DNA of 64,000 nucleotides from Mycolicibacterium sphagni (GCF_002250655.1 NZ_NOZR01000018.1:62001-126000), one strand, 5' to 3'; positions 35,087 through 43,286 are shown, counted from the first letter of the stretch. A program made the numbers and translations. The notes: generated by a model from the sequence alone, not told the origin.

Positions 35087-35216
35087 CGTGGCCCGGCGGT
35101 GACTTCGCAGCGCGCAGGGTAGTCTCAAAGGTGGTCCGTTTCGCGCGATGTCTGCGGATCGACCAGCCTGCTGCGTGAGGAACGCTTATGAATCAACTCT
35201 CTACTGCGGCATTTTC

Positions 35217-35729
35217 ATGAACGGCATGCGCGGATCGCGCCGAAGGGCCAGTCCGGTACGCCTTACTCTCAACGCGATTCTGGGCGGCGACATCGACGGG
35301 GCGTGGTGGCCGCGCACCGGTTCGCTGGCCAGTGAATTGCCTGACCTCATCGATGTTCTGCACGTGCCGCTCGGGGAGATCCTCGACATCGACATCAATT
35401 GGTCGGCCACCGCGGCGGCGCCCATGTTGGATAACCATTTCGCGACCGCGATGCGAGCCATGCGCTGGAACGACAGCCGCCAACGCATCATGGTTGTTGT
35501 CGGCCGAACAGGCTGCGCCCGAATACTGGTCGTCCCGCACACGACCACTCAGGCACTTGGCTGGATGGTCATGCGTCAGGCGGCCGCCATGCCGGTGATG
35601 AGTGATGACCGCGATGCTCCGGAATACGCGGTGGCCGATCGGGTGCTGCAAGCCGCACGGGTGCAAAGTGCGTCCTCGGCGGCCCGCATACTGGATAGCC
35701 CGACCGAAGCGGTCGCTTCTAAAGACTAA
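35217..35729 (+). CDS. DUF5994 family protein (copy 2)
   Basis: 170 residues from ATG 35217; an ATG at 35148 would add 23 residues, and the start is uncertain. It contains LGGDIDGAWWPRTGSLASEL, the DUF5994 core also seen at 27470-27925. C-terminal extension relative to that copy. Function unknown. It is convergent with cspA across a strong hairpin. Confidence 0.72.
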   Translation: MNGMRGSRRRASPVRLTLNAILGGDIDGAWWPRTGSLASELPDLIDVLHVPLGEILDIDINWSATAAAPMLDNHFATAMRAMRWNDSRQRIMVVVGRTGCARILVVPHTTTQALGWMVMRQAAAMPVMSDDRDAPEYAVADRVLQAARVQSASSAARILDSPTEAVASKD

Positions 35730-35739
35730 CCAAAAGCTA

Positions 35740-35770
35740 AGGGCTGGTACGGCATTGCCGCACCAGCCCT
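35740..35770. terminator. Hairpin terminator between DUF5994 gene and cspA
   Basis: AGGGCTGGT (35740-35748) and ACCAGCCCT (35762-35770) with an inner CGGCA/TGCCG stem make an almost perfect 31-nt hairpin. On the minus strand it is followed by a T-rich run, so it mainly terminates the cold-shock gene. Confidence 0.75.
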
Positions 35771-35791
35771 CGCTTGTGGTATGGGGTTCGA

Positions 35792-35995
35792 TTAGACCGC
35801 GGAGACCTTGGTCGCCTGCGGGCCCTTGGGGCCCTGTCCGACCTCGAACTGAACACGCTGGTTCTCCTCGAGCGACTTGAAGCCGCTGCCCTGGATTTCC
35901 GAGTAGTGAACGAACAGATCCTGGTCGCCACTGTCGGGAGCGATGAAGCCGAAGCCCTTTTCGCCGTTGAACCACTTCACAGTTCCCTGTGCCAT
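35792..35995 (-). CDS. cspA: Cold-shock protein
   Basis: 67 residues beginning MAQGTVKWFNGEKGFGFIAP, with RNP1 (KGFGFI) and RNP2 (DLFVHY) RNA-binding motifs, and the full length of mycobacterial CspA. Binds single-stranded RNA/DNA and prevents structure. The ATG at 35995 fits the family start; six codons upstream another ATG (36013) is possible. It is the next gene after the DEAD-box helicase, which acts on structured RNA as well, but a strong hairpin separates them. Confidence 0.93.
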   Translation of the reverse strand: MAQGTVKWFNGEKGFGFIAPDSGDQDLFVHYSEIQGSGFKSLEENQRVQFEVGQGPKGPQATKVSAV

Positions 35996-36041
35996 TACTT
36001 TTTCTTCTCTCATTCAGATGGATGCAGACAGCATCCGTTAA

Positions 36042-36067
36042 TCGTTCCGGCGGGCCCGCCGGAACGA
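36042..36067 (-). terminator. Perfect hairpin between DEAD-box helicase and cspA
   Basis: A 26-bp perfect palindrome (TCGTTCCGGCGGG and its complement) begins 4 nt after the helicase stop. GC-rich and long, it should terminate the helicase transcript, or attenuate read-through into cspA. A smaller stem GGATGC/GCATCC at 36020-36036 follows in the cspA leader. Confidence 0.7.
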
Positions 36068-36070
36068 AAT

Positions 36071-37450
36071 CTATTTGGCGCCAACCGCCGAACGCGGTCG
36101 GCGGGCGCGGCGACGGCCGGGCTGGCCGTTACCGCCGTGGCTGGATTGGCCGGATTGGCCGCCGCTGCCACCGCGGCCGTTCTGGCCGCTGCGACCGGCT
36201 TGGCCACCGCCACTGGGGCGGCGCTGAGCCGGGGAGTGGCGCTTGGGCGCGGAGGCCACAGGCGCGGCCGTCGGTGCCTGATACGGCGCGACTTCGCCGA
36301 CCAGCGCCTGCACCTCAGCCGAATCAGCTGAAACCTGTTGGGGTGCGGCCTTGATCCCGGCCTTGCGCAACAATGCCTGGGTGTCGCGGCGCTGCTCGGG
36401 CAGCACCACGGTCACGACGTCGCCCGCCCGTCCCGCTCGTGCGGTGCGGCCGGACCGGTGCAGATAAGCCTTATGCTCGGCGGGCGGATCGATGTGCACC
36501 ACCAGCTCCACGTCGTCGACGTGGACACCGCGAGCGGCGATGTCGGTGGCGACCAGCACCCGCGCCGTCCCGGCGGAGAATGCCGCCAGGTTGCGGTCGC
36601 GCGCCGGCTGAGAAAGGTTGCCGTGCAAGTCAACTGACGGAATGCCCGCATCAGTCAACTGCTTGGCCAGCTTGCGGGCGTGATGCTTGGTGCGCAGGAA
36701 CAGGATTCGGCGGCCGGTGCCTGAGGCCAGCGTATGCACCAGTTGCTTCTTGGCCTCGGCGCTGGACACATGGAACACGTGGTGGGTCATGGCGTCCACC
36801 GGCGACTGGTCGGAGTCGACGGCGTGGGACACCTCGTTACGCAGGAACCGGCTGACCAGCTTGTCGACACCGTTGTCCAGTGTCGCCGAGAACAGCAGCC
36901 GCTGCCCGCCGGCCGGGGTGGCCGCCAGGATCCGGGTGACGCCCGGCAGGAAGCCCAGGTCGGCCATGTGGTCGGCCTCGTCGATCACGGTGATCTCGAC
37001 GGCGTCGAGTGTGATCAGGCGTTGACGCATCAAGTCTTCAAGACGGCCCGGGCAGGCGACGACGATGTCGACACCTGACTGCAGTGCCTTGACCTGCTTG
37101 TTCTGCGGCACGCCACCGAAGATGGTGGTGACCTTCAGGCCGCAGGCGTCAGCCAGCGGCTGCAGCGCCGCGGTGATCTGGGTGGCCAGTTCGCGGGTTG
37201 GTGCAAGCACCAGGCCCGAGGGGCGCGAAGCGCGGCGAGTGGTATCGGCCAGCCGACTGACCAGCGGGATCGAAAACGCCAGCGTCTTGCCGCTGCCGGT
37301 CTTACCGCGGCCCAGCACGTCGCGGCCGGCCAAGGTGTCCGGCAGGGTCGAGACTTGGATCGGGAAAGGATCGGTGATGCCGTTGTCGGACAGTGCGCGC
37401 ACCAGTGAGGGGCGCACGCCGAGGTCGGCGAACGTTGATTCGGTTTGCAT
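36071..37450 (-). CDS. DEAD-box RNA helicase (RhlE-like)
   Basis: 459 residues from ATG 37450 with AAAGG upstream. Motifs: Q motif (FPIQVSTLP), motif I GRGKTGSGKT, Ia PTRELA, II DEAD (VIDEADHMADLG), III SAT, and VI HRSGRTARAGRAG. The last about 90 residues are low-complexity Gly/Ser/Arg/Gln, as in RhlE and other cold-induced helicases, and probably bind RNA. Likely unwinds structured mRNA or rRNA. The open frame continues upstream to 37648 but without motifs. cspA is downstream. Confidence 0.92.
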   Translation of the reverse strand: MQTESTFADLGVRPSLVRALSDNGITDPFPIQVSTLPDTLAGRDVLGRGKTGSGKTLAFSIPLVSRLADTTRRASRPSGLVLAPTRELATQITAALQPLADACGLKVTTIFGGVPQNKQVKALQSGVDIVVACPGRLEDLMRQRLITLDAVEITVIDEADHMADLGFLPGVTRILAATPAGGQRLLFSATLDNGVDKLVSRFLRNEVSHAVDSDQSPVDAMTHHVFHVSSAEAKKQLVHTLASGTGRRILFLRTKHHARKLAKQLTDAGIPSVDLHGNLSQPARDRNLAAFSAGTARVLVATDIAARGVHVDDVELVVHIDPPAEHKAYLHRSGRTARAGRAGDVVTVVLPEQRRDTQALLRKAGIKAAPQQVSADSAEVQALVGEVAPYQAPTAAPVASAPKRHSPAQRRPSGGGQAGRSGQNGRGGSGGQSGQSSHGGNGQPGRRRARRPRSAVGAK

Positions 37451-37551
37451 GGTGCCTTTCGGGCATCGAGAGAGGTGGCGAGATTGCCGGTGAGCAATAT
37501 CGATCGCCGCGAGACTGCGTGCCTGGGGGGCACTGATCAGCTGAACTCGGC

Positions 37552-37567
37552 TTCCGGAATTCCGGAA
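37552..37567. promoter_or_regulatory. Perfect 16-bp palindrome in the helicase/methyltransferase intergenic region
   Basis: TTCCGGAATTCCGGAA, 102 nt upstream of the helicase start. Its symmetry is striking and it could be a dimeric-regulator site; no regulator is assigned. Confidence 0.4.
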
Positions 37568-37679
37568 ATGCCGGTGAAGTGAAAGTGTTCCACGACGTAT
37601 TGGCGACTTTGTCGTGACGCCAACGTTGGGATCAGCATAGCAGCACAAGCGTTCGTCATTGCACGTCTACCGTGGTGAC

Positions 37680-38231
37680 GTGGCCGACACCGATCGCGTC
37701 CGTTGGGACCAGAAATATCTGGGCCGAACCGGTGGTCCACCCGCCGTGCCTCAGATATTCGCGCGGTATGTGGATGCGATCCCCGCCGATGGGCAGGCGC
37801 TGGAGCTGGCCTGCGGATCGGGTGCGGCGACGGTCTGGCTGGCCCGGCGCGGTCTGAGCGTATGGGGTGTGGACGTCTCGCCCGTCGCGATCGAGCAGGC
37901 GCAGGAGTTGGCGCACCGCCTTGATGTCACCGATCGGTGCCGGTTCTCGGTGGTCGATCTCGACGACGGACTGCCGCCCGGGCCGCCTGTCGACATGATC
38001 CTGTGCCACCTGTTCCGCGACCGCCGGTTGTATCCGGCGATGGTGGACCGGCTGGTGGCCGGCGGTCTGCTGGCGATCAGTGTGCTCAGCGAAGTCGGCG
38101 CGCAACCCGGGTTTTTCCGCGCCTCGGCAGGGGAACTCGACGATGCGTTCGCGGATCTGCACGTACTCGCCGCGGGCGAAGGCGACGGCCAGGCGTGGCT
38201 GTTGGCGCGGGTGAAAGGGGAGCGGCCTTGA
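37680..38231 (+). CDS. SAM-dependent methyltransferase (small)
   Basis: 183 residues from the GTG at 37680 (VADTDRVRWDQKYLGR); a TTG at 37659 is less likely. Motif I ALELACGSGAATVWLARRGL and WGVDVSPVAIEQAQELAH identify a class I methyltransferase, similar to the TehB/thiopurine-type small enzymes. The stop overlaps the next start by 4 nt (TTGA). Substrate unknown. Confidence 0.82.
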   Translation: MADTDRVRWDQKYLGRTGGPPAVPQIFARYVDAIPADGQALELACGSGAATVWLARRGLSVWGVDVSPVAIEQAQELAHRLDVTDRCRFSVVDLDDGLPPGPPVDMILCHLFRDRRLYPAMVDRLVAGGLLAISVLSEVGAQPGFFRASAGELDDAFADLHVLAAGEGDGQAWLLARVKGERP

Positions 38232-38932
38232 CCGAGCCGTCCGTGATGTTCGCTGGACGATTCAACGGGCCGCCCGGCAGCGCCAACGGCGGATACGCCT
38301 GCGGTGTGATCGCCGGCCACGTCGCGGCCGACTTGGTCGAAGTGACATTGCACAAGCCACCTCCGCTGGACACCGAGCTGCTGGTCGAGCTGGCGGGCCC
38401 GGTGTACGAGGTGCGCCCGGCCGGAGGGGACGTGGTGGCCGTGGCCAAGCCGGTCGACGAACCCATCGACGTCATGCCGCCGGTGCTGGACATTCCCGCC
38501 GACGCCGTGCCCGCACTGGCCGATGCCAACCATCCCTTTCGCAGCTGCTTCACCTGCGGCCCGGATCGGGAGACCGGTGACGGGTTACGGATCTTCGCAA
38601 AACGCATAACAGGCCGGTCGATTTTGGCTGACCGATGGGCACCCGACGAATCGCTGGCCGACGACGGGATCGTGCGACCCGAGATCGTGTGGGCGGCGCT
38701 GGACTGCCCCGGCGGGTGGGCGGCGTTCGACCGCATCCCGGGCGGCGTCGCGGTGCTGGGCCGGATGACCGCCCACATCGACCGGCTGCCGCGGGTGGGC
38801 GAGCAATGCGTGGTGGTCGCTACCTCGGACTGGCATGAGGGCCGCAAGATCGGTGCGCGTTCGGCCCTCTACACCGGGCAGGGCGAACTGCTCGCGGCTG
38901 CGCGCGCGGTGTGGATCGACTCCACCGCCTAG
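38228..38932 (+). CDS. Thioesterase-like (hotdog) protein
   Basis: 234 residues from a TTG at 38228 that overlaps the methyltransferase stop by 4 nt; GTG/ATG at 38243/38246 are alternatives. Begins FAGRFNGPPGSANGGYACGV, with HPFRSCFTCGPDRETGDGLR in the middle and GGWAAFDR further on, resembling PaaI-like or double-hotdog thioesterase proteins of mycobacteria. Coupling to the methyltransferase suggests a common pathway. Function inferred only by fold resemblance. Confidence 0.65.
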   Translation: MTEPSVMFAGRFNGPPGSANGGYACGVIAGHVAADLVEVTLHKPPPLDTELLVELAGPVYEVRPAGGDVVAVAKPVDEPIDVMPPVLDIPADAVPALADANHPFRSCFTCGPDRETGDGLRIFAKRITGRSILADRWAPDESLADDGIVRPEIVWAALDCPGGWAAFDRIPGGVAVLGRMTAHIDRLPRVGEQCVVVATSDWHEGRKIGARSALYTGQGELLAAARAVWIDSTA

Positions 38933-38966
38933 AGCCTTCCCTCGCTCGCTGCGCTACAGCCCGCCG

Positions 38967-39818
38967 CTACCGCAGCTTCACCATTCGGGTGGTCGAGCTC
39001 TCGTCGAGCTCCACCACGTCGGTGCGCGAGCGCAAGAAGTCGCTGAACGACTTGAAGCCCAACGACTTCTCCGAGAACGACGGGTCCATGCGCTTCATCT
39101 GTGCCTTGACCGCCGAGTTGTGAAGCCAGTCGACGTCGTCCTTCTCGAGGCCTATCTGCAGCGCCCGCTTCAGCAGCGCGGTGGCCGCGGTTTGCGGGTC
39201 GGGCGGCTCGACCTCGGTGGACGTGGCGCGCTTGGTCCGCTTCACCGGTTCCTCGGCCGCGTGCGGTTCGAACACCGGCACCCCGGGCAGCGAATCATAG
39301 ACGACGAAGTCGTCGCACGCCGCCGCCAGCACCCGGCTCGAGGAGCCGGCCACGCCGATGCCGACGACGTAGCGGCCCAGCCGCTTACAGCGCTGCGCGA
39401 GCGGAATGTAGTCGGAGTCGCCGGCCACGATCACCACGTGGGTCAGGTCGGGCAACCTGAACATGTCCTCGACGGCGTCGACCGCCAGCCGGATGTCGGC
39501 GCCGTTTTTGCCGTACGCCGCCGCGGGGAATAGCTGCACCAGATCCACGGCCCGGCCCACCAATTGCTCGCGGTACTCGGCGTTGACGTCAGCCGACCAG
39601 TCGGCGTACGCGCGGGTGAGTACCACCGTTCCGAACGACGACGCGAAGTCCAGGATCGCACCCACGTCGACGCGGGCGCGAGCCAGCTTGGCAGCCTCCA
39701 AACCCTTGGCCTTGTCGCGTTGAAAAGAGTTGCGGCCGTTCACCTGGTCGTAACGCGAGATGACGATGTTGTCGAAGTCGAGGTACACCGCGACACGTGC
39801 AGCACCGGGTTCGGTCAT
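38967..39818 (-). CDS. NYN-domain nuclease-like protein with C-terminal LOTUS domain
   Basis: 283 residues. NYN/LabA-type PIN-like fold about 5-170 with conserved acidic residues: VAVYLDFDNIVIS (Asp), GADIRLAVDAVEDM (Asp) and VIVAGDSDYIPLAQR (Asp). A C-terminal OST-HTH/LOTUS-like segment (about 220-280; LLKRALQIGLEKDDVDWLHN) would bind RNA. Known NYN-LOTUS proteins are candidate RNases in RNA metabolism. ATG at 39818 matches the family start better than the longer frame. Divergent from the first L,D-transpeptidase. Confidence 0.82.
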   Translation of the reverse strand: MTEPGAARVAVYLDFDNIVISRYDQVNGRNSFQRDKAKGLEAAKLARARVDVGAILDFASSFGTVVLTRAYADWSADVNAEYREQLVGRAVDLVQLFPAAAYGKNGADIRLAVDAVEDMFRLPDLTHVVIVAGDSDYIPLAQRCKRLGRYVVGIGVAGSSSRVLAAACDDFVVYDSLPGVPVFEPHAAEEPVKRTKRATSTEVEPPDPQTAATALLKRALQIGLEKDDVDWLHNSAVKAQMKRMDPSFSEKSLGFKSFSDFLRSRTDVVELDESSTTRMVKLR

Positions 39819-39885
39819 GTGCTCGAGTCTTGTCCATGTTGTGACGCGGCACGCGCCTTTGCCCGAACGTGACGGGGCGCCGGAA

Positions 39886-39900
39886 CGTCTATGCTTCAGG
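39886..39900 (+). promoter_or_regulatory. Promoter element shared by the two transpeptidase genes (copy 1)
   Basis: CGTCTATGCTTCAGG, with a possible -10 TATGCT at 39890-39895, about 67 nt before the first transpeptidase start. A nearly identical element (CGTCTATGATCTCAGG) precedes the second gene, so the promoter was duplicated with the gene. Confidence 0.5.
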
Positions 39901-39966
39901 GGCCGATCGATCATCGGTATCCCGGCAACAGCGGCCGACCCAATACTTTCGTCATGGAGTAACTAG

Positions 39967-41223
39967 TTGACCTTCAGTCGTCGTGCGCGTGGGGCGAGCC
40001 TCGGCCTCGTCCTCGCGGTGCTGGCCATCCTCGGCGGTGCCGTCGTCACCGATGTGCCGCGCTGTCCCGAGCACTGCCGCACCGAGGCCGCCGCCCGCGA
40101 CCCGCAGCCGGCACCGTCGAAGGATCCGGCCGCCGTCACGCTCACTCCTGCCGATGGAGCCACCAACGTCGACCCGCTGGGCGGGATCACCGCCGTGGCC
40201 TCCAGCGGCATGCTGACCCGCGTCACGATGGTCAATGACGCCGACAAGCCTGTGCCCGGTGTCGTCACCCCCGACTTCAAGACCTGGAAGCCCACCGTCC
40301 CGCTCGGATACGGACGCACCTACACCCTGACGGTTGACGCCCGCGGCCCCGGCGGTGTGCCGTCCGAACTGTCGTCGACCTTCCAGACCCTGGTGCCCAG
40401 CGACCAGACCGAGGTGTCCCTGACCACGCCGGCCGGTCATCCGCTGGACGGTGGCCGGTTCGGAATCGGCACCGTCGTCGTCGCGCACTTCGACGAACCC
40501 ATCACCGACCGGGCAGCCGCCGAGCAACACCTGTCGGTCACCACCAACCCACCGGTGCGCGGATCGTGGTACTGGTTCGACGACCAGAACGCCCATTGGC
40601 GTCCGGAAAAGTATTACGCGCCAGGCACTTCGGTGAGCGTGCATGCCAATGTCTACGGCGTGCCGCTGGCCGACGGCTTGTACGGCGAAGAGGATTCCAC
40701 GGCGACGTTCACCATCGGAGACGCGCACGTCTCCGTCGCCGACGACAACACCAAGCAGGTCAGCGTCTACGACAACGGGAACCTGGTGCGCACCATGCCG
40801 ACCTCGATGGGCCGCGGTGGCTCGGAGACGATCGGTGACCAGACACTGACGTTCTGGACACCGCCCGGTGTCTACACCGTCATGGACAAGGCCAACCCGG
40901 TGATCATGGACTCGTCCACCTACGGCCTGCCGATCAACTCCCGGCTCGGCTACCGCGAGTCCATCCCTTACGCCACCCGCATCAGCCCTGACGGCATCTA
41001 CCTGCACCAGCTGAATGCAACCGTGTGGGCGCAGGGCAACACCGACACCTCGCACGGCTGCCTGAACCTCAGCGACGAGAACGCCGCCTGGTTCTATGAC
41101 TTCTCGGTGCCCGGCGACGTCGTCGAGGTCCGCAACACCGGCGGTCCGCCACTGAAACTGACCGAAAACGGCGACTGGACGCTGCCGTGGAGCGAGTGGC
41201 TCAAAGGCAGCGCGTCGCACTGA
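39967..41223 (+). CDS. L,D-transpeptidase (YkuD domain), copy 1
   Basis: 418 residues. TTG start at 39967 with GGAGT 7 nt upstream. N-terminal signal/anchor (about 10-30) followed by PRCPEHC, two Ig-like domains (about 40-260), and the YkuD catalytic domain with IYLHQLNATVWAQGN and SHGCLNLSDENAAWF, in which Cys in SHGC is the nucleophile. L,D-transpeptidases form 3-3 cross-links in mycobacterial peptidoglycan. Length and layout resemble LdtB (LdtMt2). Paralogue of the next gene. Confidence 0.93.
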   Translation: MTFSRRARGASLGLVLAVLAILGGAVVTDVPRCPEHCRTEAAARDPQPAPSKDPAAVTLTPADGATNVDPLGGITAVASSGMLTRVTMVNDADKPVPGVVTPDFKTWKPTVPLGYGRTYTLTVDARGPGGVPSELSSTFQTLVPSDQTEVSLTTPAGHPLDGGRFGIGTVVVAHFDEPITDRAAAEQHLSVTTNPPVRGSWYWFDDQNAHWRPEKYYAPGTSVSVHANVYGVPLADGLYGEEDSTATFTIGDAHVSVADDNTKQVSVYDNGNLVRTMPTSMGRGGSETIGDQTLTFWTPPGVYTVMDKANPVIMDSSTYGLPINSRLGYRESIPYATRISPDGIYLHQLNATVWAQGNTDTSHGCLNLSDENAAWFYDFSVPGDVVEVRNTGGPPLKLTENGDWTLPWSEWLKGSASH

Positions 41224-41270
41224 GTTGGCGACGGAAAAGTTAAATTCCGCTAATGATTGGATGTTTGCTG

Positions 41271-41310
41271 CAGCTGACGGCCGCGTCAGCTGTCGTCAGG
41301 TGACACGACA
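41271..41310 (+). terminator. Two consecutive hairpins between the transpeptidase genes
   Basis: CAGCTGACG-GCCG-CGTCAGCTG (41271-41292) is a perfect 9-bp stem. A second stem TGTCGT/ACGACA (41291-41310) overlaps it by two bases, so the two may be alternatives. No T-run follows. Either a terminator of copy 1 or an attenuator before copy 2. Confidence 0.55.
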
Positions 41311-41320
41311 GGCCTGTAGG

Positions 41321-41336
41321 CGTCTATGATCTCAGG
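41321..41336 (+). promoter_or_regulatory. Promoter element shared by the two transpeptidase genes (copy 2)
   Basis: CGTCTATGATCTCAGG with a -10-like TATGAT at 41325-41330, 53 nt before the second transpeptidase start. See copy 1 at 39886. A -35 is not evident. Confidence 0.5.
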
Positions 41337-41388
41337 CGTCAATGGTGACGCCGGCAACTCATCGTCGACCAGTTCTGGAGTGATTTAG

Positions 41389-42657
41389 GTGGTCTTTTCC
41401 CGTCGTGCGCGCACGGCAAGCCTGGTCGTGGGGGTGTTACTCCTGGGTGTCCTGGTGAGTGACGTCGCCGGGCTGCCCGGCTGCCGCGACGGGTGTAAGA
41501 CGGCCACCGCCACCGCCCAGGTGCAGTTGCCGCCGGCACTGCCGAAGCCGCCACTGCTCGGCGTCGCGCCGCAGAACGGCTCGCAGGACCTCAGCCCGCT
41601 GAGCCGGGTGTCCGCCCAGGTGGTCGGCGGCAACCTGACCAATGTGTCGTTGGTCGACGATTACGGCAAGACCGTGCCCGGGGCGTTGTCGCCGGACGGC
41701 TCGTCGTGGCAGCCGACCGGGCCGCTCAAGTACGGGCGCACGTACACCATGCAGGTGGCCAGCCTGAGTGCCAGCGGTGTGCCGCTGGCACGGACCACCA
41801 CCTTCACCACCGCATCGCCCGACAACCTCGTCGATGTGTACCTCGAGACGCCGGGTGGTCTGCCGATCCACGAGGACATGCGCTACGGCATCGGCACGAT
41901 CATCGCGGCGCGGTTCGACGAGCAGATCACCGACAAGGCCGCCGCGGAACGCAACCTGGTGGTGACCACCAACCCGCCCGTGCAGGGATCTTGGTACTGG
42001 GTAGACGACAAGACCGCGCACTGGCGGCCGGAGAATTACTACCCGCCCGGTACCGCAGTGAGCGTGTCCGCCAACATCTTTGGGGTGCGCCTTGGCGACG
42101 GGTTGTACGGCGACGCAAATGCCAAGGCCGGTTTCACCGTCGGCGATGCGCACGTCACCATCGCGGACGACACCACCAAGACCGTCAGCGTGTTCGACGG
42201 CGGCAAGCTGGTTCGGTCGATGCCCACGTCGATGGGCAAGGGTGGCTACGAAACGATTGCCGGACGGGACTTTTCGTTCTGGACGCCGCCGGGGGTCTAT
42301 ACGGTGATCGACAAGGCCGAATCGGTGACGATGGATTCGTCGACCTACGGTCTGCCGGTGGACTCGTCGATGGGCTACAAGCTGAAGATCCCGTATGCCA
42401 CCCGGATCAGCACCGACGGCATCTATCTGCACCAGCTCAACGCGACCACTTGGGCGCAGGGCAACACCAATGTCTCGCACGGCTGCCTGAACCTCAACGG
42501 CGAAAACGCGGCCTGGTTCTACAACTTCGCCCAGCCCGGTGACATCGTCCAGGTCAAGAACACCGGCGGCCCGGCGCTGAAGATCTGGCAGAACGGCGAC
42601 TGGACCCTGCCGTGGGGCGACTGGCTGAAGGGCAGTGCGCTCACGCCCAAGCCGTAA
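41389..42657 (+). CDS. L,D-transpeptidase (YkuD domain), copy 2
   Basis: 422 residues, same layout as copy 1: signal/anchor followed by PGCRDGC, two Ig-like domains, YkuD domain with IYLHQLNATTWAQGN and SHGCLNLNGENAAWF (catalytic Cys). GTG start at 41389 with GGAG 8 nt upstream. Protein and upstream sequence (GGAGT through CGTCGTGCGCG) match copy 1, so this is a tandem duplication. Both copies keep the catalytic residues, so both are probably active. Confidence 0.93.
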   Translation: MVFSRRARTASLVVGVLLLGVLVSDVAGLPGCRDGCKTATATAQVQLPPALPKPPLLGVAPQNGSQDLSPLSRVSAQVVGGNLTNVSLVDDYGKTVPGALSPDGSSWQPTGPLKYGRTYTMQVASLSASGVPLARTTTFTTASPDNLVDVYLETPGGLPIHEDMRYGIGTIIAARFDEQITDKAAAERNLVVTTNPPVQGSWYWVDDKTAHWRPENYYPPGTAVSVSANIFGVRLGDGLYGDANAKAGFTVGDAHVTIADDTTKTVSVFDGGKLVRSMPTSMGKGGYETIAGRDFSFWTPPGVYTVIDKAESVTMDSSTYGLPVDSSMGYKLKIPYATRISTDGIYLHQLNATTWAQGNTNVSHGCLNLNGENAAWFYNFAQPGDIVQVKNTGGPALKIWQNGDWTLPWGDWLKGSALTPKP

Positions 42658-42700
42658 GGCTTGTTTCGGTTCTGGCTTCTGACAGGTTGGCCGGAGCCCG

Positions 42701-42727
42701 TAGTAGCGCAGCGCTACTTCTCTTTGA
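42701..42727 (+). terminator. Hairpin after second transpeptidase
   Basis: AGTAGCGC-A-GCGCTACT (42702-42718) folds as a stem with a small loop and is followed by TTCTCTTT. Fits an intrinsic terminator for the transpeptidase transcript. Confidence 0.6.
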
Positions 42728-42774
42728 CTGTGGGCTGATGTGCCGCGGGCGTCGGGCCCATGGCATTGGCGTCG

Positions 42775-42790
42775 TGTGATGCGGCTCACA
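42775..42790. promoter_or_regulatory. CRP-type cAMP receptor site upstream of UsfY-like gene
   Basis: TGTGA-TGCGGC-TCACA is an exact match to the TGTGA-N6-TCACA consensus of mycobacterial Crp (Rv3676 family). It is centred about 54 nt before the ATG at 42836. Direct control by cAMP-Crp is inferred. Confidence 0.7.
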
Positions 42791-42835
42791 TCAGGCGTAG
42801 CGTGGAAAGCGTCTCTAGAAGGAAAGGGAGGCGCG

Positions 42836-43132
42836 ATGAAGGGTGCATATCGCGATCCGATTGATCACTCCCGAACAACTCAACCCCATGCCGGCGAATC
42901 GTTCGTCGACACACTGTGGCTGCCCGGGTTATTCCTGATCGCCCTCGGGGTGATCGGCTTCGCCGGCATCATCGCTGCGCTGGCGTACAACCACCATGAG
43001 CTGCTGTTGATGCTCGGTTCGGTCGCGGCGGGCCTGCTGATCGTGGGCGCGCTTCTGATCATGGCGGAGCATTCCCGAGTGATGCGCGTGGAGCGCCGCT
43101 GGTTCGCGGAACATCCCGACCAGGCGCGCTAA
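42836..43132 (+). CDS. UsfY-like small membrane protein
   Basis: 98 residues, ATG at 42836 with AAAGGGAGG upstream. The N-terminus YRDPIDHSRTTQPHAGESF resembles UsfY of the mycobacterial usfXY-sigF region. Two membrane helices (about 30-50 and 57-77) end in a basic tail. Function of UsfY is unknown; stress link inferred from its usual locus. This copy is away from sigF and has a perfect CRP-type site upstream. Confidence 0.68.
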   Translation: MKGAYRDPIDHSRTTQPHAGESFVDTLWLPGLFLIALGVIGFAGIIAALAYNHHELLLMLGSVAAGLLIVGALLIMAEHSRVMRVERRWFAEHPDQAR

Positions 43133-43139
43133 CACCACA

Positions 43140-43158
43140 CCGCTTAGCGGGGGTTTTC
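43140..43158 (+). terminator. Intrinsic terminator after UsfY-like gene
   Basis: CCGC-TTA-GCGG followed by GGGTTTTC, 8 nt after the stop of the UsfY-like gene. Short stem with a T-run. Confidence 0.6.
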
Positions 43159-43286
43159 GCGTTCAAGCGCTCGGGCATTGCCCGGGCGTGGAGTCGCCGT
43201 GTGGGCCCAGAACGCGGCGCCACGTGCAAATTCGCGCTCATCGCATTTGCTGATAATTTCCTGAATGTCAATATTGAGGTCACGGT

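Noticed and set aside
39952..41220. Long antisense ORF (422 codons) opposite the first L,D-transpeptidase
   Set aside because: It mirrors the transpeptidase frame, has no domain and no ribosome-binding site; high GC makes such shadows common.
41437..42789. Long antisense ORF (450 codons) opposite the second L,D-transpeptidase
   Set aside because: Same reason as the other transpeptidase shadow; the YkuD motif is on the plus strand.
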